A stretch of 64,000 nt of DNA from Lysinibacillus sp. FSL M8-0337. GTDB lineage: Bacteria; Bacillota; Bacilli; Bacillales_A; Planococcaceae. The stretch spans positions 3,162,001-3,226,000 of the forward strand of contig NZ_CP151996.1 in NCBI RefSeq assembly GCF_038593855.1, in the 5' to 3' direction. Shown piece after piece: positions 63,115-64,000 of this stretch. Under the pieces are notes generated by a model. The model ran no database searches and had not been told where the DNA came from. It saw only the letters and a program-made list of their open reading frames with translations. Each line of letters starts with the position of its first letter. The stretch's first letter is position 1. A program made the translations under genes and the position numbers.

Positions 63115-63528
63115 ATGGAAGAAGTGAAAGTCGTCTATGCATTAATCAAAAATACCGATCATCATCTATTAATGGTTCATAATCACGAAGGACATTGGTC
63201 ACTTCCTGGTGGAAAAGTAGAACTAGATGAAACGCTGATAGAAGCTACAATCCGTGAAGTCCATGAAGAAACAGGCTATCTTGTGGAAGTAGGTAAATTA
63301 CTCGCAGTAAATGAATCAAAATTAACAAGCAGGAATCATCACGCTTTATTTTTCACTTTTGAAGCGCACATCATAGGTGGGGTAGAAGAAATAGCATTGC
63401 CCGATGAAATAAACAACATTGAATGGGTTCCTATCGATATAGCTAATGGTAGAATGCCTTATTATAGTGAAGGAATTGACAAACTTTATGAAAGTCACGC
63501 GCTCTACTATGACCAAGGTACAATATAA
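63115..63528 (+). CDS. NUDIX hydrolase
   Basis: 137 residues from ATG 63115, with AAGGAGAGGCTA before it; an upstream ATG lacks a site. The Nudix box GKVELDETLIEATIREVHEETGYL carries the G-x5-E-x7-R-E-x2-E-E-x-G pattern from about residue 33. The enzyme cuts a nucleoside diphosphate linked to another group; the substrate is not predictable from sequence. Confidence 0.9.
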   Translation: MEEVKVVYALIKNTDHHLLMVHNHEGHWSLPGGKVELDETLIEATIREVHEETGYLVEVGKLLAVNESKLTSRNHHALFFTFEAHIIGGVEEIALPDEINNIEWVPIDIANGRMPYYSEGIDKLYESHALYYDQGTI

Positions 63529-63589
63529 CAAGCTGGCATAACGATACATGACCACTATAAATTAAGAAACTATTTTAAGAAGATTTGTC

Positions 63590-63650
63590 ACTAAGTTTAT
63601 AGGCATAATAAAAGCCACTACTTTTTAAAAGTGTGACTAGCGTAAAACAA
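63590..63650 (-). terminator. Possible terminator after the YugN-like gene
   Basis: On the minus strand AGTCACACTT and AAGTAGTGGCT form an imperfect stem, followed by TTTTATTATG (63609-63640 region). Confidence 0.45.
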
Positions 63651-63653
63651 TTA

Positions 63654-64000
63654 CTAGTGAAAATAAGGGAGAACTTTATCAGCCACTACCTTTTCACCAA
63701 TCTCTATCCATTTACTTTTATCATGTATATAGCCATCTTTATCAAGCGGTGTTTGGAATTGGCTCGCTCCCGTTGCATCTAGCAAAGAGCCCTCATCATA
63801 ATCCAATCCGACGTTTGTTACATGTTTAATAACAAATGGGTTCTGAAAACGAATTTGTGCATCATAAAAATCTAGTTCACCTTGCGTTACAATAAAAGGC
63901 ACTCGCAAATAGATGGTTTCTCCACCCTCACTCGATAAAATCGTATCAAAACTTCCTTTGTGATACTCCCAATTTCCTCCAATTGTAAACCCATGTCTTT
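63654..64000 (-). CDS. YugN-like family protein (5' end outside window)
   Basis: The frame continues past base 64000, so only the last 115 codons are seen. It starts within HGFTIGGNWEYHKGSFDT, then YLRVPFIVTQGELDFYDAQI and a PFVIKH segment, which fit the YugN-like family of Bacillales. The family is small, about 130 residues, and cytoplasmic. Its function is unknown. Internal TTG 63908 is not a likely start, because the conserved glycine-rich segment lies upstream of it. Confidence 0.78.
   Translation of the reverse strand, partial: RHGFTIGGNWEYHKGSFDTILSSEGGETIYLRVPFIVTQGELDFYDAQIRFQNPFVIKHVTNVGLDYDEGSLLDATGASQFQTPLDKDGYIHDKSKWIEIGEKVVADKVLPYFH

Overview
The window looks like an AT-rich Gram-positive chromosome of the Bacillales, most likely Lysinibacillus or a close relative. 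The gene order tig-clpX-lonA-engB ... hemA-hemX-hemC-hemD-hemB-hemL ... valS-folC follows the Bacillus plan. Surface proteins with SLH domains, strong AGGAGG ribosome sites and frequent GTG/TTG starts also fit. The genus is an inference from gene content, not from a database match.

Bases 1 to about 26,500 are most of a temperate phage with a contractile tail. Its left end lies outside the window. Reading right to left on the minus strand there are: a lysogeny switch (Cro-like protein, LexA-like repressor and tyrosine integrase, the last two on the plus strand) with four matching operators; a string of small early genes; a recombination and replication block (Rad50-like ATPase, Bet/RecT annealing protein, zinc ribbon, two YopX proteins, metallo-beta-lactamase-fold protein, RepO-like initiator, DnaB helicase, PAPS-reductase-like enzyme, RuvC-like resolvase); an ArpU-type late regulator followed by a terminator, a four-copy repeat array and a late promoter; and then the HNH, terminase, portal, protease, capsid, connector, sheath, tube, tail-chaperone and tape-measure genes. 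The chaperone gene ends in a textbook -1 slippery heptamer that opens a 60-residue extension.

Bases 26,500 to 41,500 are host metabolism: two adjacent and unequal folC genes, a small gene of unknown function behind a cyclic-di-GMP (GEMM-I) riboswitch and terminator, valS with a T-box leader whose specifier reads GUA (valine), a SpoVID-like spore protein, a SRPBCC protein, and the haem (tetrapyrrole) genes hemL, B, D, C, X and A.

Bases 41,700 to 48,300 hold a surface module (SLH plus von Willebrand A protein, SLH protein, secreted repeat protein) and a YjfB-like small protein, set between hemA and engB. Bases 48,400 to 56,000 are protein quality control (engB, lonA, clpX, tig) and a TPR protein. 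The right end carries two plus-strand genes of unknown role, the qoxABCD quinol oxidase operon, a universal stress protein, a NUDIX hydrolase and the 3' part of a YugN-like gene.

The observations most worth following are the c-di-GMP riboswitch in front of an unknown gene, the ArpU repeat/promoter layout, the clamp-binding motif on a two-repeat phage protein, the degenerate second FolC and the lysogeny operators.
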